Part shown: piece by piece, positions 10,392 to 20,121 of the stretch
Layout: every line of letters begins with the position of its first letter
Numbering within the stretch: position 1 is the first letter of the stretch
NCBI RefSeq assembly: GCF_900187565.1
Contig: NZ_FYED01000001.1
Location: 62,001 to 126,000 of the forward strand
Direction: 5' to 3'
Source: Pseudomonas sp. Irchel 3A7
Lineage (GTDB): Bacteria > Pseudomonadota > Gammaproteobacteria > Pseudomonadales > Pseudomonadaceae
Length of the DNA: 64,000 bases
Position numbers and translations under genes: made by a program
The notes under the pieces: model-generated
Seen by the model: the letters and a program-made list of their open reading frames with translations, nothing else
Told to the model about the DNA's origin: nothing
Database searches by the model: none

Positions 10392-13169
10392 GTGCGCTGG
10401 CTCAGGATTGCCATAGGTTTCACTGTCACTCTGCTGACTTTGCTCTGCATGCTCCCGGCTCAGGCCGCGCAAGGCAGTGGCTGGGCGGTATTGCTCGACG
10501 AACAGGGCGATCTGCAACTGAGCGACATCCGCTCCCCCCGCTACACCAATCAATTCAGCCCTATCGAACTCGACCGCCTCACCGCAGCCGAACCCGACGG
10601 CGCGCTCTGGCTACGTTTTCGCCTTGCACCCGGCAACCATGAACAATTGCTGCGAGTGTTCGCGCCCGACCTGCAGCAACTCAATATGTATGTGCTGGAC
10701 GGCGACAAGCTGATCGAGCAATCGAACACGGGCAACAAGCAGCCACAGGCTGACCGGCCACTGCCCAGCAGCGACTTCATGCTGCCGTTGCCGCAAAGCG
10801 AAAAACCCCTGGACGTTTACCTGCGACTGGTTTCCGAACACCAGTTGCGACCCTATGTAACCCTGCAAGCGGCGATCATTACCGCAGCCAGTCAAAACCA
10901 GACGCTGGTCTATGGTTTGCTGTTGGGCTGCATCGGCATGCTGATCCTGCACAACCTCATCCGTTACGCCTACACCCGCTCGCGCAGCAGCCTCTGGCTG
11001 GCGGCATGCGAAGCTTTGTTGATGCTCAGCCTGGTGCTGTTGTTGAATCTGGCGGGCACCTGGCTGCCAAACTGGCAAGCCGTGCAGACGCCCGGTGCTT
11101 ACCTCGCCTTGTTACTGACAGCCCCCTGCGGCCTGATGTTCGCGTATCGTTTCTTCGCTCCCCTTGGCTCACACCCGCTGAACAAGCTGTTACTGGGTGA
11201 CATCCTGCTCATCACGATCGGCGGTCTGTTGCTGCTGTTCGTCAACACGCTGCCGTTGAATATCATTACCTACGGTCTGGTCGCGCTGGCAGGCCTGAGC
11301 ATGCTGTTCGTCAGCGCGTTTCACTGGCAGAAAGGTTATCGCCCGGCGCGGTTGTTCGTGGCAGCCATGGTGGTGTTCAACCTCGGTACGCTGATCATTC
11401 TCCCCGCCCTGCTGGGGCTGACCCTGATCGAACCCCATGGCCTGATCACCACGCTTCTGGCGTTCATCTGCATCAGTGGCCTGCTGATGAGCATTGCCTT
11501 GAGCGAGCGCCAGCGTCGGATCACTGAAGACCGCTTCAGCATCAGCCGCGATCTGGCGGCCAGCAACGCCGAGATCAACGCCAAGGCCGAATTCCTGGCA
11601 AAGATCAGCCACGAGATACGTACCCCGATGAATGGCGTGCTGGGCATGACCGAGTTGTTGCTGGGTACGCCACTCTCGGTCAAGCAACGTGACTATGTAC
11701 AGACCATCCACAGCGCCGGCAACGAACTGCTCACGTTGATCAACGAAATCCTCGACATATCCAAACTCGAATCCGGGCAAATCGAACTCGACGATGTGCA
11801 GTTCGACCTCAACGCGCTGATCGAAGACTGCCTGAGTATCTTCCGCGCCAAGGCCGAACAACAGAACGTCGAGCTGATCAGCTTCATCCAGCCACAAGTA
11901 CCGCGGGTCATCAGCGGTGACCCGACGCGGCTGCGCCAGACCCTGTTGAGCCTTCTTGAAAACGCCCTGAAGAAAACCGATGAAGGCGAAGTCCTGATCG
12001 TCGTCGCGCTCGACGAGCGCAGTGCCAAACCGCGTCTGCGAATCGCCGTGCAGGACAGTGGCGAACCCATGGACGCAGAAGAGCGCGATGCGCTGATGCA
12101 TGCAGAACTGCACAGCAAAAACTTCCTTTCGACCAACCGGCTGGGCGGCAATCTGGGGCTGGTGATTGCCCGCCAGCTGATTCGCTTGATGCAGGGCGAG
12201 TTCGGCATCAAGAGTGGCAGCAACCAGGGCAGCACCCTGTGGCTGACCTTGCCGCTTGATCCTGATCGCCTCGAACACCCGACCTCCGACCTTGACGGCC
12301 CGCTGCAAGGCGCACGGGTATTGGTGGTGGATGACAATGACACCTGTCGCAAGGTTTTGGTGCAGCAGTGCAGCGCCTGGGGCCTGAACGTCAGCGCCGT
12401 TCCGTCCGGCAAGGAAGCGTTGGCACTGCTGCGCACCAAAGCGCATTTGCGCGACTATTTCGACGTGGTCCTGCTGGACCAGAACATGCCCGGCATGACC
12501 GGCATGCAGCTGGCCGCCAAGATCAAGGAAGACCCGAGCCTGAACCACGACATCCTGCTGATCATGCTCACCGGCATCAGCAATGCACCGAGCAAAATCA
12601 TCGCACGCAACTCGGGGATCAAACGCATCCTCGCCAAACCGGTGGCCGGCTACACCCTCAAGACGACCCTGGCCGACGAGCTGACCCAACGCAACAAGGG
12701 GCTCGCGGTCATGCAGCAATTGCCATCCGGCACGCCCATGCCGATCAAGGTGCCCAGCGATTTCCGCATTCTTGTGGCCGAAGACAACAGCATCTCGACC
12801 AAAGTTATCCGCGGCATGCTGGGCAAACTCAACCTGCAACCGGATACCGCCAGCAATGGTGAAGAGGCCCTGCAGGCAATGAAGGCCCAGCGTTATGACC
12901 TGGTACTGATGGATTGCGAGATGCCGATCCTCGACGGTTTCTCGGCCACCCAGCAATTGCGCGCATGGGAAGTGGGCAACCAGCGGATCCGTACGCCGGT
13001 GGTGGCGTTGACCGCTCATATCCTCGCCGAGCATAAGGAGCGCGCGCGCCAGGCCGGCATGGACGGGCACATGGCCAAGCCGGTCGAACTCTCGCAGTTG
13101 CGTGAACTGATCGAACATTGGGTTGCCCAACGTGACCTGCAGACCCGCACGGCAACACCTACGTCCTGA
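10392..13169 (+). CDS. retS: Hybrid sensor histidine kinase RetS
   Basis: 925 residues. A signal peptide is followed by a periplasmic 7TMR-DISMED2 sensor domain (about 30-165) and seven membrane helices (about 180-380). Next come the HisKA H-box ([19 protein letters not shown], His near 410), an ATPase domain, and two receiver domains with phosphoacceptor aspartates in [10 protein letters not shown] and LVLMDCEMP. The ATPase G1 box reads DSGEPM rather than DxGxG, so it is weakly conserved. In P. aeruginosa RetS binds GacS and blocks the Gac/Rsm switch from acute to chronic lifestyle. The identification rests on this domain order and the purH-purD-retS gene order. A TATACT -10-like hexamer is at 10357-10362. 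Confidence 0.9.
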   Translation: MRWLRIAIGFTVTLLTLLCMLPAQAAQGSGWAVLLDEQGDLQLSDIRSPRYTNQFSPIELDRLTAAEPDGALWLRFRLAPGNHEQLLRVFAPDLQQLNMYVLDGDKLIEQSNTGNKQPQADRPLPSSDFMLPLPQSEKPLDVYLRLVSEHQLRPYVTLQAAIITAASQNQTLVYGLLLGCIGMLILHNLIRYAYTRSRSSLWLAACEALLMLSLVLLLNLAGTWLPNWQAVQTPGAYLALLLTAPCGLMFAYRFFAPLGSHPLNKLLLGDILLITIGGLLLLFVNTLPLNIITYGLVALAGLSMLFVSAFHWQKGYRPARLFVAAMVVFNLGTLIILPALLGLTLIEPHGLITTLLAFICISGLLMSIALSERQRRITEDRFSISRDLAASNAEINAKAEFLAKISHEIRTPMNGVLGMTELLLGTPLSVKQRDYVQTIHSAGNELLTLINEILDISKLESGQIELDDVQFDLNALIEDCLSIFRAKAEQQNVELISFIQPQVPRVISGDPTRLRQTLLSLLENALKKTDEGEVLIVVALDERSAKPRLRIAVQDSGEPMDAEERDALMHAELHSKNFLSTNRLGGNLGLVIARQLIRLMQGEFGIKSGSNQGSTLWLTLPLDPDRLEHPTSDLDGPLQGARVLVVDDNDTCRKVLVQQCSAWGLNVSAVPSGKEALALLRTKAHLRDYFDVVLLDQNMPGMTGMQLAAKIKEDPSLNHDILLIMLTGISNAPSKIIARNSGIKRILAKPVAGYTLKTTLADELTQRNKGLAVMQQLPSGTPMPIKVPSDFRILVAEDNSISTKVIRGMLGKLNLQPDTASNGEEALQAMKAQRYDLVLMDCEMPILDGFSATQQLRAWEVGNQRIRTPVVALTAHILAEHKERARQAGMDGHMAKPVELSQLRELIEHWVAQRDLQTRTATPTS

Positions 13170-13232
13170 GCCGACAGACCCCGCAACGCCTGATAGACTC
13201 CCCTCGACTTCCCTCGCCAGTGAGCCTGCACC

Positions 13233-13829
13233 ATGCTCCATGTGTTGTTCAGTGTTTACCTGAAGATGCTGGTGCTCTACAGCCCATTCTTCGTGTTGTC
13301 CTGCTTCATCAGCCTGACCCGCGGTTACTCGCGCAAGGAACAACGTCGACTGGCCTGGAAAGTGGCGATCGCCACATTAGTCTCCAGCGTCTTGTTATAC
13401 CTGTTCGGCCGGGTGATTTTCAGCGTCTTCGGCATCACCGTTGACGCGTTCCGAATTGGTGCCGGTAGCGTGCTGTTCATCTCGGCGCTGGGCATGGCTC
13501 AGGGCAAGTCGGCGGTGCAAACCGACAACGTGCAGCAGGACGTGACCATCGTTCCGCTGACCATCCCGCTGACGGTCGGCCCCGGCACCATCGGTGCCTT
13601 GTTAGTGATGGGCGTGAGCCAGCCGCATTGGGACGACAAGCTCATGGCCATTATCAGTATTGCCCTGGCCAGCTTTACTGTCGGCGTTGTGCTGTACCTG
13701 TCCAACCGCATCGAACGCATTCTCGGCGATCAAGGGCTGCAGATCGTCAGCCGGTTGATGGGGTTGTTCGTGTGCGCGTTGGCGGCGCAGATCATCTTTA
13801 CCGGCGTCCGGGGTTATCTGGTGTCCTGA
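13233..13829 (+). CDS. MarC-family (UPF0056) inner-membrane protein
   Basis: 198 residues and strongly hydrophobic, with about six membrane helices. The family signature region VPLTIPLTVGPGTIGALLVMG is present. MarC-type proteins are widespread inner-membrane proteins of unknown transport function; the old link to antibiotic resistance is not supported for most members. It starts 63 bases after retS on the same strand and ends at a strong terminator, so it may be the last gene of that unit. Confidence 0.85.
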   Translation: MLHVLFSVYLKMLVLYSPFFVLSCFISLTRGYSRKEQRRLAWKVAIATLVSSVLLYLFGRVIFSVFGITVDAFRIGAGSVLFISALGMAQGKSAVQTDNVQQDVTIVPLTIPLTVGPGTIGALLVMGVSQPHWDDKLMAIISIALASFTVGVVLYLSNRIERILGDQGLQIVSRLMGLFVCALAAQIIFTGVRGYLVS

Positions 13830-13851
13830 CGGACCGGAATGCAACTGCAAC

Positions 13852-13887
13852 AAAAAAGGCCTTGTCGGTTGAGACAAGGCCTTTTTT
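13852..13887. terminator. Strong bidirectional terminator between marC-like gene and unknown gene
   Basis: A perfect 15-base inverted repeat (13852-13866 with 13873-13887), AAAAAAGGCCTTGTC against its complement, with a six-base loop. It has A runs on one side and T runs on the other, so it can stop transcription from both converging genes. Confidence 0.88.
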
Positions 13888-13904
13888 TGTTGCCCGGCAA
13901 ATGA

Positions 13905-14555
13905 TCAGCGCTTGAGCTTGCGCACGAGGAGCCTGTCGGAGTAAGTCTCGATTTTCTCGTGCACCCGCGCACGGTAATTATCAAAGACCTCGCGATTGAA
14001 GGCATAGACGCCACCATCCGGGATAATCAGCACCTCTTTGTCATACTCACTCCAGAAAAAGAAGTCCTGCTCAGTCACCGTGGTGCTGTAGCGCATGCCA
14101 AAAAGGCAGATGATCGTTTCACCCGATTCGAGGCGCTCGCAAGGCGCGCACTTGAGAATCCCCATACCGCCTCGCGCTACGTTACCGCGGAAAAACTCCC
14201 ATGCGAATTCGTCCAGCTTCAAGGCTCTGTAGGTATCTACAACAATCTGCCTCAGTCGTTCAGAGCCCAGACGACCAATCATGGTAAGGCCGACGCTCAG
14301 CAATTGGCGAACATCCGACACCCGGAACGGTTCGGAGGGAACAATGGTTTTCAGAGTGAAACCGGCCTTCAACAATCGCCCCTGATAGTAATCGAACCAG
14401 ACTTTCTTCGACACTTGCCCTGGGTACTTATCGTTTGCCGCCAGTTCGGCATATAACAGACAATCCTGTATATCCTGTTGGTCCCGCACGTTTACAGCTG
14501 AATCGAAAGATAACAGGCACCCCCCCACGACAACAGCATTTGAAAAAGCCGGCAT
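13905..14555 (-). CDS. Unknown protein, member D of a four-gene paralogous family in this window
   Basis: 216 residues, not recognised. There is no clear signal peptide. It begins with a short strand (VVVGGCLLSF), then a helix with D-x-x-D (QQDIQDCLLYAELA), then WFDYYQGRLLKAGF. A helical middle and a strand-rich part with GILKCAPCERL follow, and the end is a basic helix (FNREVFDNYRARVHEKI). This order matches the neighbour at 14620 and the two genes at 57911 and 58732. A GAGGTG ribosome site precedes the ATG. It is 64 bases downstream of the 14620 gene on the same strand, so they are probably co-transcribed. Base composition is visibly AT-richer than the flanking genes. Confidence 0.7.
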   Translation of the reverse strand: MPAFSNAVVVGGCLLSFDSAVNVRDQQDIQDCLLYAELAANDKYPGQVSKKVWFDYYQGRLLKAGFTLKTIVPSEPFRVSDVRQLLSVGLTMIGRLGSERLRQIVVDTYRALKLDEFAWEFFRGNVARGGMGILKCAPCERLESGETIICLFGMRYSTTVTEQDFFFWSEYDKEVLIIPDGGVYAFNREVFDNYRARVHEKIETYSDRLLVRKLKR

Positions 14556-14619
14556 TTATACACCTCACGCCACAAACTCCAACAATCGACAGACAACATC
14601 TAAAGCCCTCGCCGCGCGA

Positions 14620-15429
14620 TCAGCCGACTAAGTTTTTGAATAACTCATCACCAAACTGATCAATATAATCGTAAACCTGTTGGCGCTTGCGATTAAAAGC
14701 ACGCCTGTTAAACTTTCGAATACCGGCCGCTTGAAAAAGATGCACACCTTGAGTATTGAAAGTAAAGAACAAAAAATCACCGTCGTAGTGCGTACTGTAG
14801 ACGTCCAACCCGCCCATGACCATCGCCATACCGCCATCTGGAGTAACGATGCAGGGAACCGCTTTAAAGCTGACGACCTGGCTGTTCTTGCTTCCCGAGT
14901 CGACAATTTTGAGGGCTGCCTTGTCGCCTTTGAGCTTTTCGAAACCACTGGTCACCAAACTCAACACATTACCGGACCCGGCACTGATGACAGTCTGCAG
15001 GACCTGAAGCAGCGCTTCATTCATGGTCAGCGTCAGCGTTTTTGAATCGTATTTTTTGCGAGTGTAGCTTTCGGTCACCCAGCCAATTGCGGTCAACGCT
15101 TCGTTATAGGCGTTGTAACGCTGTTCCTGGGAGCTGCCGGCGGGCAGTTTGCGCACGACGGCTTCAGCAAAGGCCTGGCTATCGAGTGCATCTTGCTTGT
15201 CATCCCCGGAAAGACGCTCGTCGAACACTACAAGGGATGGACCGACAACGGAGGCACTGTGCTCTTGCGTCGGGTGAGGAGGAGCAACATCAAGTGCTGC
15301 ACTGAAACTTCTGGCACGCGGACGAGACGGAGTTTCAGCCAACTGGGCCTCAATCCGTTCAAAATAGGTGTCCTGTATTAATGAATCAAAGGGCAAGTCC
15401 GCCGAACCATTGGCAACTGGGTAATACAT
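14620..15429 (-). CDS. Unknown protein, member C of the four-gene paralogous family
   Basis: 269 residues, not recognised. About 65 extra N-terminal residues, Pro/Ser-rich in the middle (TPSRPRARSFSAAL), precede the shared part: PSLVVFDERLSGDDKQDALD, then YNAYNEALTAIGW, a helical middle (NEALLQVLQTVISAGSG), strands with SFKAVPCIVTPDGG, and a basic C-terminal helix (FNRRAFNRKRQQVYDYI). A strong AAGGAG ribosome site lies 8 bases before the ATG. The ~200 bases upstream are AT-rich and hold no gene, so its promoter is probably there. It is the first gene of a pair with 13905. No function is proposed. Confidence 0.72.
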   Translation of the reverse strand: MYYPVANGSADLPFDSLIQDTYFERIEAQLAETPSRPRARSFSAALDVAPPHPTQEHSASVVGPSLVVFDERLSGDDKQDALDSQAFAEAVVRKLPAGSSQEQRYNAYNEALTAIGWVTESYTRKKYDSKTLTLTMNEALLQVLQTVISAGSGNVLSLVTSGFEKLKGDKAALKIVDSGSKNSQVVSFKAVPCIVTPDGGMAMVMGGLDVYSTHYDGDFLFFTFNTQGVHLFQAAGIRKFNRRAFNRKRQQVYDYIDQFGDELFKNLVG

Positions 15430-15629
15430 AGCAAAGCTCCTTAGTTAACAGTTCACCGCTCCATGCGGTAAACCAAACTAAAACATGCAAACCCAACTTT
15501 CAATTCAACCTTCAACAGCAACCAATACTATTAATTACCAAAAATCAGACACAACCAAAAACCTCTAAAAAAATTAGAGATGATCATTTTTTATAGATAA
15601 GCGCGGCCCCGGAGTGAGGCCGCCATGAC

Positions 15630-17333
15630 TCAACTACCCGGCTTGTTGCCGTACCAGCGCGGGGTATATACCCATTCTCCGCCCTCGACACGAGGAAACA
15701 CGCAGGTCGTGGAGGAGCCGATCAGCACCATGGTGCGCATATCGACTTGATCGGGAGTCAACTGCCCGAGCGTGGTAACGCGCAAGGTCTGGCCCGGACG
15801 ACCAATGTCCCGCCCCAACACGACCGGTGTCTGAAGCTCGCGGTGACGGGCAACGATTTCAAGCGCCTGCCCAAGTTGCCATGGACGTGAACGCGAAATC
15901 GGATTGTAGAACGCCAGGGCCAGGTCGGCTTGAGCCGCCAGATCCAGTCGCTGCTCGATGATCGACCAGGGCTTGAGGTTGTCCGACAGCGACAGCACAC
16001 AGAAGTCATGCCCCAACGGCGCACCGGCCTGGGCAGCCGTCGCCAGTGAAGCGGAGACCCCTGGCAGGATTTCCAGATCAACGTTGTGCCACGCCGCATC
16101 GGTGGACTCATGCAGTGCTTCGAGCACGGCAGCGGCCATGGCAAAAACCCCCGGATCACCAGAGGACACCACCACCACCGACCGCCCTTGCGCCGCCAGT
16201 TCGAAGGCATGGCGTGCACGCTGCATCTCTTCGCGGTTATCGGTGCAATGCAGAACCTGATCGTCGCGGAAGGGTCCGGCCATGCGCACGTAAGTTTCAT
16301 ACCCCAGCACATCATTGGCGCGAGCCAGTTCAGCCTTAACCGCCGGCACCATCAGCTCGGCAGCGCCCGGCCCCAGACCGATCACAGCCAGACGTCCCCG
16401 CGCCCGGCCGATCTGCAACGGGTCCAGCGGCTGTTCGGCGACCGCAATGGCAACGGTGCCGTCACCCCGTATGGATACAGGTTGCCCTACAGCATTGCGG
16501 GCCAGCTCAACAATATCCATTTCAGCATTGGCAAATCGCAATGGCACACCCAACTCTAGCGCTGCTTCACGCAGCGCCGGGCTGGCCATTTCGGTATCGA
16601 CCGCCAACAGGCAAGCCAGCGATTGCACAGCGACACCGGCCTGATGCAACGCCACGCGAACCACGCTCGGCAAATCTGCAATGCCAGCACTGACCGCCAC
16701 CAACACACTGCGTGGATAGATCAACAATTCGTTGGCCGCCGGCGTACGTTCGGCAGGACTGACATGAACCGCCAGCCGCGCCTGGGCATCCTCAGGTAAT
16801 TGCGCTTGCGCCAGCCACGGTGCCGAGCCTTCGATGCGTACCGTTTCACCGGCCAGCAAATCGGAAACAAAACGCTTGCCCAGCTCCAGATCAGCCAACG
16901 CATAGCCGCTTGGCGGGTTGAGCAGGCAAGTGCCAAAACGCAATTCACCGCTGGTGGTAATGGCCGGCGCAACATCGAGATGTGCGGCGATCTCCCGCGC
17001 CATCACATTCACGCCGCCAAGCCCTCCGAGCAACGGCACCACCGCGCTGCCGTCTTCAGCCACGGCCAGCACTGGAGGCTCAACGCCTTTTTCCAGCAGC
17101 AGAGGCGCCAGTGTGCGGATCACGATACCGGCAGCGCACAGGGCGATGATCGGCGTATCCCGTTGATAAAGCTCGCGCAGAGTCGCGCCGAACTCGTGGT
17201 AGTCACGGTCCGCGCCATCAACGCGCTCGACCAGGCCATGGATCAGTGCACCGGGATAGCGCTTTTGAATATTGCGTGCGGTGGCGAGGCTGCCATTGCC
17301 GAGAATGACAATCGCCGGAACTGGACGAGTCAT
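15630..17333 (-). CDS. cobJ: Precorrin-3B C17-methyltransferase with N-terminal CbiG-like domain
   Basis: 567 residues from the ATG at 17333, which overlaps the cobI stop; an in-frame ATG at 17345 is the alternative. The first ~320 residues are CbiG/CobE-like (ALCAAGIVIRTLAPLL, LLGGLGGVNVMAREIA). The rest is a tetrapyrrole methylase starting GRLAVIGLGPGAAELM, with the SSGDPGVFAMA and AFYNPISRSRPWQ blocks. It methylates C17 and drives ring contraction in B12 synthesis. The fused form is about twice the length of stand-alone CobJ. It is the last gene of the minus-strand cobG-cobH-cobI-cobJ unit. Confidence 0.93.
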   Translation of the reverse strand: MTRPVPAIVILGNGSLATARNIQKRYPGALIHGLVERVDGADRDYHEFGATLRELYQRDTPIIALCAAGIVIRTLAPLLLEKGVEPPVLAVAEDGSAVVPLLGGLGGVNVMAREIAAHLDVAPAITTSGELRFGTCLLNPPSGYALADLELGKRFVSDLLAGETVRIEGSAPWLAQAQLPEDAQARLAVHVSPAERTPAANELLIYPRSVLVAVSAGIADLPSVVRVALHQAGVAVQSLACLLAVDTEMASPALREAALELGVPLRFANAEMDIVELARNAVGQPVSIRGDGTVAIAVAEQPLDPLQIGRARGRLAVIGLGPGAAELMVPAVKAELARANDVLGYETYVRMAGPFRDDQVLHCTDNREEMQRARHAFELAAQGRSVVVVSSGDPGVFAMAAAVLEALHESTDAAWHNVDLEILPGVSASLATAAQAGAPLGHDFCVLSLSDNLKPWSIIEQRLDLAAQADLALAFYNPISRSRPWQLGQALEIVARHRELQTPVVLGRDIGRPGQTLRVTTLGQLTPDQVDMRTMVLIGSSTTCVFPRVEGGEWVYTPRWYGNKPGS

Positions 17334-18067
17334 CAGCCTTGCCACCTTTCGCCGGGAACGATGATCAGCGAAAAATACGGCGAGGACATCGGCTCGACCT
17401 GATCCAGCGGCACGATTTTCTGGTTGGCCATGGTCGCGCGCTCGACGTAAAGCGCCCGCTCGGCCAACCCGAGTTCTTCCAGTACCTGGCGAACCTTGGG
17501 AAAGTTGCGTCCCAGTTTCATGATCACGGCGGCATCGGCATCGGCCAAGCGGCGCTTGAGTTCGTCATGGGGCAGTACGCCGGACAACACCGACAGGCTC
17601 TGATTGCGATACACCAGCGGCGCACCGAGTACCGAAGCACCACCGAGCATCGAGCAGACACCCGGCACCACTTGAGCCTGATAACGCTCGGCAAGCCGGT
17701 CGTGCAGGTACATGTAGGAACCGTAGAAGAACGGATCGCCTTCACAGATCACGGCGACATCGCGACCCGCGTCCAGATGCACGGCCAGCTGTTCGCCGGC
17801 GGCATCGTAGAAATCACTGATCACTTGCTCGTAGGACAGCGGCGCCGGCAATGCCTCGGTGGTGACCGGGTAAACCAGCGGCAGCAAGGTCTGTGCATCC
17901 TGCAGATGCGCCTCGATGATGCCAAAAGCATTACCCTTCTTTCCCTTGGCGACGAAGTACGCCACCACTGGCGACTCACGCAACAGGCGCAAGGCTTTGA
18001 CAGTAATCAGTTCCGGATCACCCGGGCCGACGCCAAGGCCGATCAAACGTCCAGGTTGTTGCATCAT
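17333..18067 (-). CDS. cobI: Precorrin-2 C20-methyltransferase
   Basis: 244 residues from the ATG at 18067 ([20 protein letters not shown]), whose ATGA overlaps the cobH stop. It carries the tetrapyrrole-methylase SAM motifs [14 protein letters not shown] and [14 protein letters not shown]. It adds the C20 methyl of precorrin-2 early in corrin ring synthesis. Overlaps at both ends show tight translational coupling with cobH and cobJ. Longer in-frame starts run into cobH and were rejected. Confidence 0.95.
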   Translation of the reverse strand: MMQQPGRLIGLGVGPGDPELITVKALRLLRESPVVAYFVAKGKKGNAFGIIEAHLQDAQTLLPLVYPVTTEALPAPLSYEQVISDFYDAAGEQLAVHLDAGRDVAVICEGDPFFYGSYMYLHDRLAERYQAQVVPGVCSMLGGASVLGAPLVYRNQSLSVLSGVLPHDELKRRLADADAAVIMKLGRNFPKVRQVLEELGLAERALYVERATMANQKIVPLDQVEPMSSPYFSLIIVPGERWQG

Positions 18068-18690
18068 TCGATCTCCGTGGCGAGGGCATTGACGGCGGCG
18101 GCGGCCATGGCGCTTCCGCCCAGGCGACCTTGCATGATGACGAAAGGCACGCCACGGCTGTCCGCCGCGAGCATCGCCTTGGATTCGGCGGCGCCGACAA
18201 AACCCACCGGGAAGCCGAGAATCAGCGCTGGCTTCGGTGCGCCGGCATCGAGCATTTCCAGCAAATAGAACAGAGCCGTCGGTGCATTGCCGATCACCAC
18301 CACACTGCCTTCCAGATGCGGACGCCACAGTTCCAGCGCGGCGGCGGAACGGGTGTTGCCCAACTCGCGGGCAAGTGTAGGAACGCTCTCATCGCGCAGG
18401 GTGCAGATAACCCGGTTGTTCGCCGGCAAGCGTGCGCGGGTGATGCCTTCGGACACCATTCGCGCATCACACAGAATCGGCGCACCAGCCGCCAGCGCAT
18501 CGCGCCCGGCCTTGCCCGCGCCTTCGGAAAACTGCAAGCCGTCGATGGCGTCGACCATGCCGCAGGCGTGAATCACCCGAACCGCGAGTTTTTCCAGATC
18601 GGCCGGGATTCGCCCGAGGTTGGCCTCGGCGCGAATGATCGCGAAGGAGTTGCGATAGATCTCCTGACCGTCGCGGATGTAATCAAGCAT
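18064..18690 (-). CDS. cobH: Precorrin-8X methylmutase
   Basis: 208 residues from the ATG at 18690 ([20 protein letters not shown]). It contains the CobH/CbiC histidine region [16 protein letters not shown] and the [16 protein letters not shown] and [13 protein letters not shown] blocks. It moves the C11 methyl to C12, converting precorrin-8X to hydrogenobyrinic acid. It overlaps cobG by 8 bases and cobI by 4. No anomalies. Confidence 0.95.
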   Translation of the reverse strand: MLDYIRDGQEIYRNSFAIIRAEANLGRIPADLEKLAVRVIHACGMVDAIDGLQFSEGAGKAGRDALAAGAPILCDARMVSEGITRARLPANNRVICTLRDESVPTLARELGNTRSAAALELWRPHLEGSVVVIGNAPTALFYLLEMLDAGAPKPALILGFPVGFVGAAESKAMLAADSRGVPFVIMQGRLGGSAMAAAAVNALATEIE

Positions 18691-19990
18691 CAAGGGGGCT
18701 CCGTGAGCGGGCGTCGAGCAAGGCCGCGACCGCTTCAATAGTAAGGTTGCGTGCGTGCAGGGCGCCGAAACCGGGCTGCGCTGCATCGCGAAAATAGAGA
18801 TCGTAGTGACCGGCTGAGACGGCCAGCAAGGTAATTGGCGCGATGTGCGCGGCAGCGCACGAACGCGGGCAACCCGATAAGTGCACATTCGGTGCATGAC
18901 CGTTGCGTTGCATGAGCGCCGCCAGTTGCCGGGCATCGCCCTTGGTATCGGCCAGGCCTTTGCCGCATCCGGTCGAACCGGTGCAGGCAATCAGGTGTGC
19001 CAAGGCGTCATCAGCAGAACAACGCAAACCCGCCCTCTCAAGACGCTGGATAACGTCGCGAGCATCGTCGGCATGGACACCGGGCAACAACAGGCTTTGC
19101 CAGGGAGTAAATCGCAGGCTGCCGTCCCCCCTTTCACGGGCAAGCTGTGCAGCGCTTCCGAGCATGGCAGGGTCGAGGCGACCCAAGGGCGGCACGGCGC
19201 CAACGTAGACACGCTCAGCCTCGCGTTGCGGATGAGCGCCGATGTGCAGGGCAGTCGAGCGGATATCGTGTCGGCGACTCGAAGCAGGCATCAATGGCAC
19301 CCGTTCGGCCAACGCCGCGAGAAACCTGTCGAGTGAGCATTCGCCGAGCAGGTGACGCATGCGTGTCTGATCCGGACGCGCCCATTCAAGAAACAGATCA
19401 AGCACTGCGACCACCAACCCGTGGCCATGTTCCAGCAGCACCGAGCCCACAGGCGGGTCCAGAGGGCATCCCGCCAGACCGAAGGCAAAAACCGTCTGGC
19501 CCTCTCCCTCCGTGGCGGACAGCCACAGATCATGGGGATGCTCAAGCATTGCCAGGCCTTCGCCGCCATCGAGTTGCACGGCAAACTTGGCACTGAGGTC
19601 GTGAAAGCGTTCGTCGCCCTGGAGCGTGGCCAGGATCTGCTCGGCCAATGGGCGCGTGTCGCACAGCATTTGCCGATCAATGCCGGCACCGGGGCTGAGC
19701 ATCAGATTGCGCACATCGTCGCCAGCGGCGCTACTGGGTCCCAATCCGCTGGCCATGAGGCTGTCGATCAAGGCCCCATGCTCACGGCCAATGCCGCGAA
19801 TTTGCAGATTGGCGCGGTTGGTCGCCTCGATCACTCCCCCGGCGAATCGCTCGGCAGCATTGGCCACCGCTTCGGCCTGAGCTGCGCTGATCGAACCGCC
19901 ATTCAACTTGATCCGGCAAATACCGCCGTCCAGTGCCTGGACGATACGCAGCAACCCCGGGCAGGCCGAGGGGCGTAAGGCGGTGGACAT
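18683..19990 (-). CDS. cobG: Precorrin-3B synthase
   Basis: 435 residues from the ATG at 19990 (MSTALRPSACPGLLRIVQ); the frame stays open upstream but without coding character. It belongs to the nitrite/sulfite-reductase-like family. The Fe-S cysteines are seen as CTGSTGCGKG and, further on, SGCPRSCAAAH. CobG uses oxygen to make precorrin-3B and so marks the aerobic cobalamin route. It is first in the minus-strand cob unit. A 131-base gap separates it from divergent cobL; I saw no cobalamin riboswitch box there. Confidence 0.93.
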   Translation of the reverse strand: MSTALRPSACPGLLRIVQALDGGICRIKLNGGSISAAQAEAVANAAERFAGGVIEATNRANLQIRGIGREHGALIDSLMASGLGPSSAAGDDVRNLMLSPGAGIDRQMLCDTRPLAEQILATLQGDERFHDLSAKFAVQLDGGEGLAMLEHPHDLWLSATEGEGQTVFAFGLAGCPLDPPVGSVLLEHGHGLVVAVLDLFLEWARPDQTRMRHLLGECSLDRFLAALAERVPLMPASSRRHDIRSTALHIGAHPQREAERVYVGAVPPLGRLDPAMLGSAAQLARERGDGSLRFTPWQSLLLPGVHADDARDVIQRLERAGLRCSADDALAHLIACTGSTGCGKGLADTKGDARQLAALMQRNGHAPNVHLSGCPRSCAAAHIAPITLLAVSAGHYDLYFRDAAQPGFGALHARNLTIEAVAALLDARSRSPLDA

Positions 19991-20121
19991 CGGGCGTTCG
20001 TTCAAGGGCGGGACCGGGAATGTGGGAAAGGCGCTTCGCAAGCAAAGGCGCGGTATTATGCCTGCTTTGTTCGACGGCATGAAAAGCCTGCCCGTCGGAA
20101 CAGCGTGTTTGAGGAATATAG

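Noticed and set aside
13905..15429. Prophage or insertion sequence as source of the AT-rich unknown genes
   Set aside because: No integrase, transposase, terminal repeats or tRNA target is visible at either pair.
19991..20121. Cobalamin riboswitch between cobG and cobL
   Set aside because: No B12-box sequence or expected long structured leader is visible in the 131 bases; the region is too short for a full switch in either direction.
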